The notes below the pieces were generated by a model. That model saw only the letters and a list, made by a program, of their open reading frames with translations. It had not been told where the DNA came from and searched no databases. Shown piece after piece: positions 36,937 through 46,187 of a DNA stretch of 64,000 bases; positions within the stretch are counted from its first letter, which is position 1, and each line of letters begins with the position of its first letter. Origin of the DNA: Sinomonas susongensis (GTDB lineage: Bacteria; Actinomycetota; Actinomycetes; Actinomycetales; Micrococcaceae). Both the position numbers and the translations under genes were made by a program. The DNA lies in assembly GCF_005877005.1 (NCBI RefSeq), contig NZ_SSNH01000005.1, positions 186,001-250,000 of the forward strand. Direction: 5' to 3'.

Positions 36937-38454
36937 GTGAGTTCCACGATCGACGAGAGCAGCCCGCGCAGCTACGAGGTGCGCACCTTCGGCTGCCAGA
37001 TGAACGTCCACGACTCTGAGCGCATGTCGGGCCTTCTCGAAGCTGCGGGGTACGTCCGCGCCCAGGAAGGGACCGAGCCGGACGTCGTCGTCTTCAACAC
37101 CTGTGCTGTGCGCGAGAACGCAGACAACCGTCTCTACGGCAATCTCGGACAGCTCCGGCCCGTGAAGGACCGGCACCCGGGAATGCAGATCGCCGTCGGC
37201 GGCTGCCTCGCCCAGAAGGACCGCGACACGATCCTCGAGAAGGCCCCGTGGGTCGACGCCGTGTTCGGAACCCACAACGTAGGCTCCCTGCCGGCCCTGC
37301 TCGAGCGGTCACGGCACAACCACGAGGCCCAGCTCGAGATCCTCGAGTCGCTCGAAGTCTTCCCCTCGACCCTTCCGACGAAGCGCGACTCCGTCTACAG
37401 CGGCTGGGTGTCCATCTCGGTCGGGTGCAACAACACGTGTACGTTCTGCATCGTTCCGAGCCTGCGGGGCAAGGAGCGAGATCGGCGCCCGGGCGAGATC
37501 CTCGCCGAGATCCAGGCGCTCGTGGACGACGGCGCGATCGAGGTGACGCTGCTGGGGCAGAACGTGAACTCGTACGGCGTCGAGTTCGGCGACCGGCTCG
37601 CGTTCGGCAAGCTCCTCCGGGCATGCGGGGAGATCCGTGGGCTCGAGCGCGTCCGCTTCACGAGTCCGCACCCGGCGGCGTTCACCGACGACGTGATCGA
37701 CGCGATGGCCGAGACGCCGAACGTCATGCCGCAGCTGCACATGCCGCTCCAGTCCGGCTCGGACCGCCTGCTCCGCGCGATGCGCCGCTCCTACCGTTCG
37801 TCGAAGTTCCTCGGGATCCTCGACCGGGTGCGCGAACGCATTCCGCACGCGGCGATCACGACCGACATCATCGTCGGCTTCCCGGGCGAGACCGAGGAGG
37901 ACTTCCAGGCGACCCTAGATGTCGTCGAGCGGTCCCGCTTCTCGAGCGCCTTCACTTTCCAGTACTCCAAGCGGCCTGGCACGCCCGCAGCCGAGATGGG
38001 GGAGCAGCTGCCCAAGGCAATCGTGCAGGAGCGCTACGAGAGGCTCGTCGCCCTGCAGGAGCGCATCTCCGAGGAGGAGAACGCCCATCAGGTGGGTCGT
38101 GAGGTGGAGCTTCTCGTGACCGCGCAGAGCGGCCGCAAGGCCGGCGAGACCCACCGCCTCTCCGGGCGCGCGAAGGACCACCGCCTCGTCCATTTCAGTG
38201 TTCCGGCCGGTGCAGAGGAGCCGCGCCCCGGCGATCTCGTGACCCTGACCGTCACCGAGGCAGCGCCGCACCACCTCATCGCCGACCCGGTGGCCGAGCA
38301 GTATTCTGTGCGCCGCTCTCGCGCGGGCGACGCGTGGGACCGCGCCCAAGCCGAGTCCTGCGCTGTTCCCGTCGCAGGGGCACAGCAGACGACGGCGGGA
38401 GCACGGGCTTCCGTAAGCCTCGGGATGCCCTCCCTTCCCGTCCGCGTGGGCTAG
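36937..38454 (+). CDS. miaB: tRNA-2-methylthio-N6-dimethylallyladenosine synthase MiaB
   Basis: MiaB adds the 2-methylthio group to i6A37 of tRNAs reading UNN codons. The N-terminal UPF0004 domain supplies three cysteines ([30 protein letters not shown]), the radical SAM core carries CNNTCTFC, and a TRAM domain follows ([32 protein letters not shown]). The GTG start has TACCCT ending 6 nt upstream, a leaderless layout. The last 50 residues are a non-conserved tail. Its partner miaA follows directly. Confidence 0.96.
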   Translation: MSSTIDESSPRSYEVRTFGCQMNVHDSERMSGLLEAAGYVRAQEGTEPDVVVFNTCAVRENADNRLYGNLGQLRPVKDRHPGMQIAVGGCLAQKDRDTILEKAPWVDAVFGTHNVGSLPALLERSRHNHEAQLEILESLEVFPSTLPTKRDSVYSGWVSISVGCNNTCTFCIVPSLRGKERDRRPGEILAEIQALVDDGAIEVTLLGQNVNSYGVEFGDRLAFGKLLRACGEIRGLERVRFTSPHPAAFTDDVIDAMAETPNVMPQLHMPLQSGSDRLLRAMRRSYRSSKFLGILDRVRERIPHAAITTDIIVGFPGETEEDFQATLDVVERSRFSSAFTFQYSKRPGTPAAEMGEQLPKAIVQERYERLVALQERISEEENAHQVGREVELLVTAQSGRKAGETHRLSGRAKDHRLVHFSVPAGAEEPRPGDLVTLTVTEAAPHHLIADPVAEQYSVRRSRAGDAWDRAQAESCAVPVAGAQQTTAGARASVSLGMPSLPVRVG

Positions 38455-38456
38455 CT

Positions 38457-39407
38457 GTGCCCCGGCAGGGTGGGCTCCGCGAGGCGCCCGGGCCGGTGAT
38501 CGCCGTCGTCGGCCCCACCGGGACCGGCAAGTCGGACCTCGCCGTCGAGCTGGCACTCGCCCTGGACGGCGAGGTCGTGAACACTGACTCGATGCAGTTC
38601 TACCGGGGCATGGACATCGGGACCGCCAAGCTCACCGTCGAGGAGCGGCGAGGAGTTCCGCACCACCTGCTCGACATCCTCGACGTCCGCGACGAGGCAA
38701 GCGTCTCGGCCTTCCAGTCCGCCGCGCGGGCAGCGATCGAAGACATCCATTCGAGGGGGCGCTGGGCCATCCTTGCCGGCGGTTCGGGTCTCTACGTCCG
38801 TGCCGCGACCGATGTCCTCGAATTCCCGGGCACCGACCCAGCGGTCCGGGCCCGGCTCGAGGCTGAGGCGGAGCGCGATGGGCTCGGACCTCTCGCCAGA
38901 CGGCTCTCGGACATCGATCCAGAGTCAGCCGCCCGGCTCAAGGATGCCCGGCGGATCATCAGGGCTCTCGAGGTCCACGAGGTGACCGGTCGGCCGTTCA
39001 GCGCCTACATGCCGCGACGGCAGTATGTGCAGCCGACCCTTCAGATTGGCCTCGACATGGACCGCTCCGTGCTGCATGGCCGCCTTGCAGAGCGCGTCGA
39101 CCGCATGGTGGGGGCGGGACTCCTCGAGGAGGTGCGGAGGCTCGAGGCCGAGGGGCTCCGCGAGGGGCGCACTGCTTCCCGTGCGCTCGGGTACGCCCAG
39201 TTCCTGACCGTGCTCGACGGCGACGCGGCGGTCGAGGAGGCGGCCGAGGCGACGATCGTCGCAACCCGTCAGTTCGCCCGACGGCAGGTGACCTGGTTCC
39301 GCGCCGACCCTCGGGTCCGCTGGCTCGACGCCCTCCGGCCTGATCTCCTGCACGCCGCGCTGGCGATCCTCGGCGGGCAGGTTCCCGAAGCGCCGTCGGT
39401 ATCCTAG
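38457..39407 (+). CDS. miaA: tRNA dimethylallyltransferase MiaA
   Basis: MiaA transfers a dimethylallyl group to A37, the substrate for MiaB. The P-loop [15 protein letters not shown] is at about residue 18, followed by [29 protein letters not shown] and [13 protein letters not shown]. The GTG at 38457 is 2 nt after the miaB stop and gives a standard start; the frame is open further upstream but is not conserved there. 316 residues. Confidence 0.95.
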   Translation: MPRQGGLREAPGPVIAVVGPTGTGKSDLAVELALALDGEVVNTDSMQFYRGMDIGTAKLTVEERRGVPHHLLDILDVRDEASVSAFQSAARAAIEDIHSRGRWAILAGGSGLYVRAATDVLEFPGTDPAVRARLEAEAERDGLGPLARRLSDIDPESAARLKDARRIIRALEVHEVTGRPFSAYMPRRQYVQPTLQIGLDMDRSVLHGRLAERVDRMVGAGLLEEVRRLEAEGLREGRTASRALGYAQFLTVLDGDAAVEEAAEATIVATRQFARRQVTWFRADPRVRWLDALRPDLLHAALAILGGQVPEAPSVS

Positions 39408-39411
39408 AGGC

Positions 39412-40362
39412 ATGACCGCCGCCCCTGATTCCCTGACCTTCGCCGCGCGCCCGCTCGCCGAGCTTGCCGGGCTCCCGTTCGCGAAGGGCCACGGCACGGG
39501 AAACGACTTCGTCCTCATCGCCGATCCGGAGGGCCTGCGCGACGTCACCGCCGCACAGGCCGCCGCGCTCTGCGACCGCCATCTGGGCATCGGCGGGGAC
39601 GGCCTCATCAGGGCTGTCCGGTCCGAGCACCTTCCGGAGGGCCGGGTGATCCTCGCCGAAGATCCCGAGGCCGTGTGGTTCATGGACTATCGGAACGCGG
39701 ACGGCTCGGTCTCGGAGATGTGCGGCAACGGGGTGCGCGTCTTCGTGGCTTTCCTCCTGGACCAGGGACTCGTCGAACTCGAGCCCGGTGGTGTCCTGCC
39801 CGTGGGCACGCGCGCCGGCGTCAAGCGCGTTGAGCGGCGCGACGGCGGCTTCGCGGTCGACATGGGGCCCTGGGAGTTCATCCATGCGGCCCAGGCCGAA
39901 GCCGAGGCAGGGGACGCGCTCGTCACCGCGGACGGCCTGGACGTGTCCCGCCCGGGACTCAGCGTGAGCATGGGCAACCCGCACACGGTCGTCGCCCTGG
40001 CGGAGGACGCGGAGCTCGACCGGCTCCGGCTCTTCGCCGCGCCGAAGGTCGAGCCGGTCCCTCCGCACGGAACGAACGTCGAGTTCGTCGTCCCCGCGGA
40101 GCCGCTTGTCCGGGAGGGCATCGGAAGCATCGCGATGCGAGTCCACGAGCGTGGGGTGGGGGAGACGCAGTCCTGTGGGACCGGGGCGTGCGCTGCTGCC
40201 ATCGCGATCCGGCACTGGGCGGGCGCCGGCGCGCCGAACCGGTGGGACGTCCACGTGCCGGGCGGGACCGTGCAGGTTGCCTTCGTGACCGCCGCCGAGG
40301 GCGCCGAGCATGTCGAGCTCAGCGGCCCCGCGGTGATCGTGGCGCACGGCACCCTCGGCTAG
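39412..40362 (+). CDS. dapF: Diaminopimelate epimerase
   Basis: DapF converts LL- to meso-diaminopimelate for peptidoglycan and lysine. Both catalytic cysteines are present: C in SEMCGNGVRVFVAF and C in TQSCGTGACAAAIA. The N-terminal FAKGHGTGNDFVLIAD is canonical. A TATCCT hexamer ends 6 nt before the ATG, so a leaderless start is possible even though miaA lies 4 nt upstream. 316 residues, slightly longer than average, as in other actinobacteria. Confidence 0.96.
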   Translation: MTAAPDSLTFAARPLAELAGLPFAKGHGTGNDFVLIADPEGLRDVTAAQAAALCDRHLGIGGDGLIRAVRSEHLPEGRVILAEDPEAVWFMDYRNADGSVSEMCGNGVRVFVAFLLDQGLVELEPGGVLPVGTRAGVKRVERRDGGFAVDMGPWEFIHAAQAEAEAGDALVTADGLDVSRPGLSVSMGNPHTVVALAEDAELDRLRLFAAPKVEPVPPHGTNVEFVVPAEPLVREGIGSIAMRVHERGVGETQSCGTGACAAAIAIRHWAGAGAPNRWDVHVPGGTVQVAFVTAAEGAEHVELSGPAVIVAHGTLG

Positions 40363-40412
40363 CCGCCTCGGTCTCGAGTTCAATCCGGGCTTGGAGTCAG
40401 GCCGAACTGGAT

Positions 40413-40751
40413 TCACGCCTGGGCGAGGCCTATGAAGTTCCCGTCGCCGTCCTTCAGGACGGCGACGACGAGGCCGCCGCCCACGTCCTTCGGCTCGTCG
40501 AGGACTTGGGCGCCGGCGGCCGTGAGTGACTGGATCTCGGCACTGATGTCCGCGGTCTTCCAGTACGCGATGGGCCCGGTATGGCCGTGCCGGTGCCCGT
40601 GCGGGTCGAGGCCGATCTGAAGGCCCTCGGCCATGTAGCCGACGTAGTACGGGGACTCGGTGAACGGTTCGCCGAGCAGGGCAGTGTAGACGGACTTCGC
40701 TGCTTCAAGATCGGTGACGGGGATCGCGATGTTGTTGAGCTCCTTGGCCAT
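40413..40751 (-). CDS. VOC (glyoxalase/bleomycin-resistance) family protein
   Basis: The 112 residues form one VOC module: LNNIAIPVTDLEAAKSVYTALLGEPFTESPYYVGYMAEGLQIGLDP, then a second half ending VGGGLVVAVLKDGDGNFIGLAQA. Such proteins work as dimers and may be metal-dependent lyases, dioxygenase-like enzymes or binding proteins. The Asp/Glu/His metal ligands are not all obvious, so catalysis is uncertain. It lies on the minus strand between dapF and a methyltransferase gene and is convergent with dapF. Confidence 0.85.
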   Translation of the reverse strand: MAKELNNIAIPVTDLEAAKSVYTALLGEPFTESPYYVGYMAEGLQIGLDPHGHRHGHTGPIAYWKTADISAEIQSLTAAGAQVLDEPKDVGGGLVVAVLKDGDGNFIGLAQA

Positions 40752-40787
40752 TGCCGTCCTGCCCTTCTCGTTGCCTGCCTGGGTCTC

Positions 40788-41414
40788 CTACTTCTCCGGC
40801 CCCTCAATTCTTCGCGCGACGCGCAGGATCCGGAAGCCCTTCGACGTGGCTTCCCGGCCGACGTCGTAGGCCTCCCCGAGCGCCTGTGCGAGCCACTGCT
40901 GGAGCGAGTCGGCTCCGAGATTCTTCTGGACGACGAGCCATGCCTCCCCGCCCTCCTCGAGGCGGGGGAGCCATTGCAGGAGGAGCTCGTGGAGGGCCTC
41001 CTTGCCGACCCGGATGGGCGGGTTGGACCAGATGGTGGAGAAACGCACGTCCGCGGGGACATCCTGGGGGAGGCTCGCTCGGACGTTGGCGAGCCCGAGC
41101 CGGCGGGCGTTCGCCCGGGTGATCGAGAGGCTCCTCTCGTTGACGTCGACGGCGTGCACGGTCGCCCCGGGGGAGCGCAGTCCCATCGTGAGGGCAATCG
41201 GGCCCCAGCCGCAGCCGATGTCGAGGAGGTTGCCCTCCGGTGAGGGATCCGGGACTTCGGCGAGCAGCACGGCTGTGCCTTTGTCCAGGCCGTCCGGGCT
41301 GAAGATGCCGCCGGACGTTTCGAGGGACCGCTCGGCTCCTTCGAGGACGACGGCGAGGGGTCGCCGGACATCGGGCACGGCCGGCTGGGCGTTGAAATAG
41401 TGGGCGGGTTCCAT
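40788..41414 (-). CDS. Class I SAM-dependent methyltransferase (RsmC/RlmG-like)
   Basis: The 208-residue protein has the SAM motif LLDIGCGWGPIALTMGL, followed by VHAVDVNERSLSITRANARRLGL, and the catalytic NPP-type motif in FSTIWSNPPIRVGKEAL, which indicates methylation of an amino nitrogen of RNA or protein. This is the C-terminal domain of the small-subunit rRNA guanine methyltransferase family (RsmC), here alone. I chose ATG 41414 (MEPAHYFNAQ); in-frame ATGs at 41417 and 41435 are alternatives. The 41435 start would overlap the hflX leader promoter on the other strand. Confidence 0.85.
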   Translation of the reverse strand: MEPAHYFNAQPAVPDVRRPLAVVLEGAERSLETSGGIFSPDGLDKGTAVLLAEVPDPSPEGNLLDIGCGWGPIALTMGLRSPGATVHAVDVNERSLSITRANARRLGLANVRASLPQDVPADVRFSTIWSNPPIRVGKEALHELLLQWLPRLEEGGEAWLVVQKNLGADSLQQWLAQALGEAYDVGREATSKGFRILRVARRIEGPEK

Positions 41415-41421
41415 CATCAAG

Positions 41422-41427
41422 TAGAAT
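41422..41427 (+). promoter_or_regulatory. TAGAAT -10 hexamer for the hflX leader
   Basis: TAGAAT ends 6 nt before the ATG of the 5-codon leader ORF, the leaderless spacing found at many genes in this window. No good -35 is visible. Confidence 0.5.
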
Positions 41428-41433
41428 AGATCC

Positions 41434-41451
41434 ATGCGCCTGTTCAAGTAG
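41434..41451 (+). CDS. Putative leaderless leader peptide MRLFK upstream of hflX
   Basis: ATG-CGC-CTG-TTC-AAG-TAG encodes MRLFK. It lies directly after a TAGAAT hexamer and 149 nt before hflX, with a hairpin-forming region in between. Ribosome-protection and rescue genes are often controlled by such short leader peptides; that role here is inference. Confidence 0.4.
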   Translation: MRLFK

Positions 41452-41465
41452 CCACCTCTCCCCGC

Positions 41466-41506
41466 TGGCCCACGCCCCGCCGTCGACCTCTGTCCGGTCG
41501 GGGCCA
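41466..41506 (+). promoter_or_regulatory. Hairpin in hflX leader, possible attenuator
   Basis: TGGCCC (41466-41471) can pair with GGGCCA (41501-41506), and CGACC (41484-41488) with GGTCG (41496-41500). The structure sits between the MRLFK ORF and hflX. There is no U-tract. Confidence 0.35.
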
Positions 41507-41600
41507 ACAGGACAAACCCTTTGGAGACGCTTTGACGCGTGACCTCTCTTCTGTCACCCCTGAGACCTATTCTGGAAAGGAATCCCCTACGAAGGAGAAC

Positions 41601-43202
41601 ATGACCAACAACAACGCAGCGCCCGAGCCGCAGCCGCAGGACCTGAGTGCGCAGGACATCCAGGCAGTGATCGACCGGATCCTCGCCAAGGAGGAGGCTG
41701 CAACCGCCAAGGGCGCCGCCCACCGAGCGGAGGACGACGGCGACGGCGCCCCGTCCGCTCGGCGCGGGGGCCTCACGAGCGGCAAGGCGCTCGCGCTGTC
41801 GGAACTGGACGACGAGCACGGCGAGTACGACGGCGAACAGCGAGACCTCGAAGAGCGCCGGGCCCTTCGCAGGACCGCGGGACTCTCGACGGAGCTCGAG
41901 GACGTCACCGAGGTCGAGTACCGGCAGCTGCGCCTCGAGCGCGTCGTGCTCGCAGGACTCTGGAGCGAAGGAACGCTCGAAAACGCCGAGAACTCGCTCC
42001 AGGAGCTTGCAGCACTCGCTGAGACCGCGGGATCCGAAGTGCTCGACGGCATCGTCCAGCGCCGGCTCAAGCCCGACGCAGGGACGTTCCTCGGCTCAGG
42101 CAAGGCCCAGGAGCTCAAGGACATCGTCTACGCGACGGGTGCCGACACCGTGATCGTCGACTCGGAACTGTCGCCGTCGCAGCGACGCGGACTCGAGGAC
42201 ATCGTCAAGGTCAAGGTCATCGACCGCACCGCGCTCATCCTCGACATCTTCGCGCAGCACGCCAAGAGCCGCGAGGGCAAGGCACAGGTCGAGCTCGCGC
42301 AGCTCGAGTACCTCCTCCCGCGCCTCCGCGGCTGGGGCGAGTCGATGTCCCGACAGGCCGGTGGCCGCGTGGGTGCCGCCGGCGGCGGCATCGGCTCGCG
42401 TGGTCCTGGCGAGACGAAGATCGAGCTCGACCGGCGCCGCATCCGCACGCGCATGTCGAAGCTGCGGCGGGAGATCGCGGGGATGAAGCCCGCGCGCGAG
42501 ACGAAGCGCGCGAACCGCAAGCGCAACGAGGTCCCCTCGGTCGCGATCGCCGGGTACACGAACGCAGGCAAGTCCTCCCTGCTCAATCGGCTCACCGATG
42601 CCGGGGTGCTCGTGGAGAACGCGCTGTTCGCGACGCTCGATCCGACGGTCCGTCGGGCGGAGACGCCGGACGGCCTGCCCTACACGCTCTCCGACACCGT
42701 CGGCTTCGTGCGGTCGCTTCCGACGCAGCTCGTCGAGGCGTTCCGCTCGACGCTCGAGGAGGTCGCGGACGCGGACCTGATCCTCCACGTCGTCGACGCC
42801 TCGCATCCCGACCCGGAGGGCCAGATCGCCGCCGTGCGGGCGGTCTTCTCGGAGGTCGACGCGCGCAAGGTCCCGGAGATCATCGTCCTCAACAAGGCCG
42901 ACGCCGCGGATCCCTTCGTCCTCGAGCGCCTTCGCCAGCGCGAGCCGCGCAACGTCGTCGTCTCGGCGAGGACGGGACTGGGAATCGAGGCGCTCAAGCA
43001 GGCCATCAGCGCCGCGATCCCGCGGCCGGATGTCCTGCTCACGCTGCTGATCCCCTACAACCGGGGCGATCTCCTCAGCAAGCTCCACGAGAGCAGCTCG
43101 GAGATCCGCTCGCTCGAGCACACCGCGGACGGCACCGTCGCCCGCGTCGTGGTGCGCGAGGAGTTCGCGGCAGAGCTGGAGCCGTTCGTCGTCCATGACT
43201 GA
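41601..43202 (+). CDS. hflX: GTPase HflX (ribosome-splitting factor)
   Basis: HflX is a ribosome-associated GTPase that splits stalled 70S ribosomes. The 533 residues have a variable acidic N-terminus, the HflX domain with GTFLGSGKAQELKDI, the Gly-rich GGRVGAAGGGIGSRGPGETKIELDRRRI, then the G domain with GYTNAGKSSLLN, DTVGFVRSLP and LNKAD. ATG 41601 has AAGGAG at 41592-41597; an upstream TTG at 41532 in frame lacks such a site. The gene overlaps the downstream helicase by 8 nt. Confidence 0.95.
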   Translation: MTNNNAAPEPQPQDLSAQDIQAVIDRILAKEEAATAKGAAHRAEDDGDGAPSARRGGLTSGKALALSELDDEHGEYDGEQRDLEERRALRRTAGLSTELEDVTEVEYRQLRLERVVLAGLWSEGTLENAENSLQELAALAETAGSEVLDGIVQRRLKPDAGTFLGSGKAQELKDIVYATGADTVIVDSELSPSQRRGLEDIVKVKVIDRTALILDIFAQHAKSREGKAQVELAQLEYLLPRLRGWGESMSRQAGGRVGAAGGGIGSRGPGETKIELDRRRIRTRMSKLRREIAGMKPARETKRANRKRNEVPSVAIAGYTNAGKSSLLNRLTDAGVLVENALFATLDPTVRRAETPDGLPYTLSDTVGFVRSLPTQLVEAFRSTLEEVADADLILHVVDASHPDPEGQIAAVRAVFSEVDARKVPEIIVLNKADAADPFVLERLRQREPRNVVVSARTGLGIEALKQAISAAIPRPDVLLTLLIPYNRGDLLSKLHESSSEIRSLEHTADGTVARVVVREEFAAELEPFVVHD

Positions 43203-45228
43203 TGTGAGGGTGAGCGGGGCTGAGGAGACCGCCGTGCGCCTGCTCGACGTGGCCGTTGCCGCGATGGGCGGCCAGCAGCGTGACGGCCAGCACGAGATGG
43301 CGCGGCAGGTGGCCCGCTCGATCGAGGAGGGCAGGCACCTTCTCGTCCAGGCGGGGACGGGAACCGGAAAGTCGCTGGCCTACCTGGTCCCGCTCATCGC
43401 CCACGCACAGCAAAGCGACCGCCCGGCCGTCGTCGCAACGGCCACGCTAGCCCTCCAGGCCCAGATCGTGGGCCGGGATCTCCCTCGACTGCTCTCGGCG
43501 GTCACTCCGGAGCTCGAACGCCCCGTCGAGGTCGCCCTCATCAAGGGGCGTTCGAACTACCTGTGCAAGCACAAGCTCTCGGGAGGCTTCCCTTCCGACG
43601 AGGGCGGCGAGGGGACGCTCTTCGCCCTCGGCGAGGACACCGGCGTCGCCCATCCTGGGGCCTCCGGCCCCTCCTCCCAGCTCGGCCGCGAGGTCAAACG
43701 ACTTCGGGAGTGGGCGGAGGAGACCGAGACGGGGGACCGCGACGACCTCGTCCCTGGGGTCACCGACCGAGCGTGGCGCCAGGTCTCGGTCACCGCACTC
43801 GAGTGCCTCGGCGCCCAGCGGTGCCCTCTGGCGGCGGAATGCTTCAGCGAACTCGCACGCCAGCGGGGCTCGGAGGCAGACATCGTCGTGACAAACCACG
43901 CGATGCTTGCGATCAACGCGTTCGCCGGGCTCAACGTCCTGCCGGAGCACGACGTCGTCGTCGTCGACGAGGCACACGAGCTCCAGGACCGTGTGACCGG
44001 GGCGGTGAGCGGGCAGCTGTCCGCAGCGATGGCGACAGCCGCAGCGTCGAGCCTGCGACGGCACTGCGGACTAGCGGTCGAGGCGCTGCAGTCCGCCGCT
44101 GCTCAGCTTGAGCTCGCGCTGGCGAACGTACCGACCGGGCTCCTGGCCCGGGGACTCACCGAGGAGCTCGGCCAGGCCCTGGTGCTGCTGCGCGACGCGA
44201 GCCGCGCGGCGCTCTCAGACTCCAAGCCCGCGGACGGGCAGAGCGCCGACGGCGGGCGGCAGGTCGCACGGTCGAGGACGAGCGCCGTGCTCGAATGCTG
44301 CGAGCGCATGCTCGACGCCGAGGCCCAGGGCGAGGTCGTGTGGGTTTCGCGAACGGGGACCTTCGATCCCGCGTCCGGCTACTCCGCGCCCGGCGACGAC
44401 GCGCCCGCGACCCTATGCATTGCCCCGCTCAACGTGGGAGGAAAGCTTCGGGACGGGCTCTTCGCCGACCACACCGTGGTGCTGACGTCCGCCACCCTGG
44501 CGGTCGGAGCGGCGTTCGAACCCGCGGCGGGAGGTCTCGGGCTGCTCGGCAACGGAGCTCCGAGCTGGACCGGGGTCGACGTCGGCTCTCCCTTCGACTA
44601 TCCGCGCCAGGGCATCCTATACGTCGCGCGTCACCTGCCGAAGCCGGGCCGGGGAGTGTCCGTCGAGGCGATCGACGAGCTCGAGGCCCTCATCCGTGCG
44701 TCCTCCGGTGGGGCGCTGTGCCTCTTCTCGTCGCGGCGGGCTGCCGAGGACGCCGCCGACGAGCTCCGCGGGCGGCTTGACGTTCCGATCCTCTGCCAGG
44801 GCGAGTCCTCGATGAGCGCCCTCGTGCGCCAGTTCGCGGACGAGCCGAACACGTGCCTCTTCGGGACGATGTCCCTGTGGCAGGGAGTCGATGTGCCCGG
44901 GCGCTCGTGCCGCCTCGTCGTGATCGACCGCATCCCGTTCCCGCGCCCCGACGACCCTCTTGCAACGGCGCGCTCTCGCGCCGTCGCCCAGGCGGGTGGG
45001 AACGGCTTCATGAGCGTTTCGGCCTCGCACGCCGCGGTGCGCCTTGCCCAGGGCGCGGGGCGGCTCATCCGCTCCACTGAGGACCGCGGCGTCGTCGCCG
45101 TCCTGGACTCCCGGCTCGCCACCGAGCGCTACGGGGCCTTCCTCCGCGCGGCGCTTCCTCCCCTGTGGGGAACGACCGACCGTGGGGCAGTCCTCAGTGC
45201 GCTCGAGCGCCTCGCCGCGGCGGGGTAG
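43195..45228 (+). CDS. dinG: ATP-dependent DNA helicase, DinG/XPD-like (Fe-S superfamily 2)
   Basis: The 677 residues contain Walker A QAGTGTGKSLAYLVPL at about residue 52, the DEAH box VVVDEAHEL at about 260 and the helicase C-terminal motifs (LFSSRRAAEDAA, LWQGVDVPG, QGAGRLIRS). Cysteines in YLCKHK and ECLGAQRCPLAAEC are placed as the 4Fe-4S ligands of the XPD/DinG group. It probably unwinds damaged or R-loop DNA. ATG 43195 lies inside the hflX end. No LexA box is visible directly upstream, but lexA is convergent with it. Confidence 0.92.
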   Translation: MTDVRVSGAEETAVRLLDVAVAAMGGQQRDGQHEMARQVARSIEEGRHLLVQAGTGTGKSLAYLVPLIAHAQQSDRPAVVATATLALQAQIVGRDLPRLLSAVTPELERPVEVALIKGRSNYLCKHKLSGGFPSDEGGEGTLFALGEDTGVAHPGASGPSSQLGREVKRLREWAEETETGDRDDLVPGVTDRAWRQVSVTALECLGAQRCPLAAECFSELARQRGSEADIVVTNHAMLAINAFAGLNVLPEHDVVVVDEAHELQDRVTGAVSGQLSAAMATAAASSLRRHCGLAVEALQSAAAQLELALANVPTGLLARGLTEELGQALVLLRDASRAALSDSKPADGQSADGGRQVARSRTSAVLECCERMLDAEAQGEVVWVSRTGTFDPASGYSAPGDDAPATLCIAPLNVGGKLRDGLFADHTVVLTSATLAVGAAFEPAAGGLGLLGNGAPSWTGVDVGSPFDYPRQGILYVARHLPKPGRGVSVEAIDELEALIRASSGGALCLFSSRRAAEDAADELRGRLDVPILCQGESSMSALVRQFADEPNTCLFGTMSLWQGVDVPGRSCRLVVIDRIPFPRPDDPLATARSRAVAQAGGNGFMSVSASHAAVRLAQGAGRLIRSTEDRGVVAVLDSRLATERYGAFLRAALPPLWGTTDRGAVLSALERLAAAG

Positions 45229-45230
45229 GG

Positions 45231-45290
45231 CTGACCGGGGGTAGCTCAGACCGACCGGGGGCAGGTCAGACCGACCGGAGGTAGCTCAGA
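45231..45290. repeat. 20-bp tandem repeat between dinG and lexA 3' ends
   Basis: Three 20-bp copies of the form CCGACCGGGGGTAGCTCAGA lie between the convergent dinG and lexA stops, touching the last lexA codons. Confidence 0.75.
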
Positions 45291-45993
45291 CCGAGCGGAG
45301 CACCGAGACGACGCGGCCCATGATGGTGGCGTGGTCGCCGAGGATGGGCTCGTAGCGGGTGTTCTGGGGGAGCAGCCACGTGTGGCCGTCACGCTGCCGG
45401 AACGTCTTGACCGTCGCCTCGTCGTCGAGGAGGGCGGCAACGATGTCTCCGTTGTCCGCGTTGTTCTGGCGCCGCACGACGACCCAGTCGCCGTCGCAGA
45501 TCGCGGCGTCGACCATCGAATCTCCCCGGACGCGGAGCATGAAGAGCTCGCCGTAGCCCACGAGCTGCCGGGGGAGCGGCATGACGTCCTCGACGACCTG
45601 GTCGGCGAGGATCGGGCCGCCCGCGGCGATGCGTCCGACGAGCGGGACCATCGCCGTGTCCGCCGCGCTCGCCATATCGTCCAGGGGAATGCCGCCGATG
45701 CCGAGGACAGGGGCCGTGCGCTCGGCATCCATGGTGAGCGGACCCTCGTCGAGGCTCAGCGGCATGAGGACCTCCATCGCCCGCGGGCGCTTCGGGTCGC
45801 GGCGCAGGTATCCGAGCTTCTCTAGCTGGGCGAGCTGATGCGTCACACTCGACAGGCTCGCGAGGCCCACTGTGTCGCCGATCTCGCGCATCGACGGAGG
45901 GTAGCCCTTCGTCTGGACTGAGCGCTGGATCGTCTCGAGGATCTTCCGCTGGCGGACCGTGAGTCCCTTGGCGGCTCTGGCCACTCCTGCCAT
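45286..45993 (-). CDS. lexA: SOS repressor LexA
   Basis: LexA represses SOS genes and is inactivated by RecA-stimulated self-cleavage. The 235 residues have an N-terminal winged helix ([36 protein letters not shown]), the Ala124-Gly125 cleavage site in VGRIAAGGP, and the Ser159 (GDSM) and Lys196 (TVKTF) dyad. I chose ATG 45993 ([10 protein letters not shown]), preceded by GGAAAGAGGG; the longer open frame to 46089 runs through the operator region. Two LexA-box-like palindromes lie in the 194-bp divergent region, so autoregulation is expected. Confidence 0.97.
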   Translation of the reverse strand: MAGVARAAKGLTVRQRKILETIQRSVQTKGYPPSMREIGDTVGLASLSSVTHQLAQLEKLGYLRRDPKRPRAMEVLMPLSLDEGPLTMDAERTAPVLGIGGIPLDDMASAADTAMVPLVGRIAAGGPILADQVVEDVMPLPRQLVGYGELFMLRVRGDSMVDAAICDGDWVVVRRQNNADNGDIVAALLDDEATVKTFRQRDGHTWLLPQNTRYEPILGDHATIMGRVVSVLRSV

Positions 45994-46081
45994 GCGTGCC
46001 CTCTTTCCAAGTCTGGTGGTTCTTATTTTGTCGGTGCCCGTCTGGATGCTGGTTCCACCGTAGGGGACACAGCGGCACCTT

Positions 46082-46097
46082 TCAAACATGTGTTCTA
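46082..46097. promoter_or_regulatory. LexA box, lexA-proximal
   Basis: TCAAACATGTGTTCTA matches TCGAAC-N4-GTTCGA with two changes. It lies 89 bp upstream of lexA and is the likely autoregulatory site. Confidence 0.65.
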
Positions 46098-46147
46098 GCG
46101 AGTCTGGACATCATTCGTCGAGAAGTGCTAAAAGTGTTCTGGATGGT

Positions 46148-46163
46148 TCGAAGACATGTTCGA
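46148..46163. promoter_or_regulatory. LexA box, LysM-gene-proximal
   Basis: TCGAAGACATGTTCGA matches the consensus with one change. It is centred about 32 bp upstream of the GTG of the LysM gene and would control it directly. Confidence 0.78.
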
Positions 46164-46187
46164 AAACATTCCTGAGGAGGAAGAACC

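Noticed and set aside
45994-46089. Longer lexA frame starting at 46089
   Set aside because: It would place codons over the LexA operator and promoter; ATG 45993 has a good ribosome site and the family-standard start.
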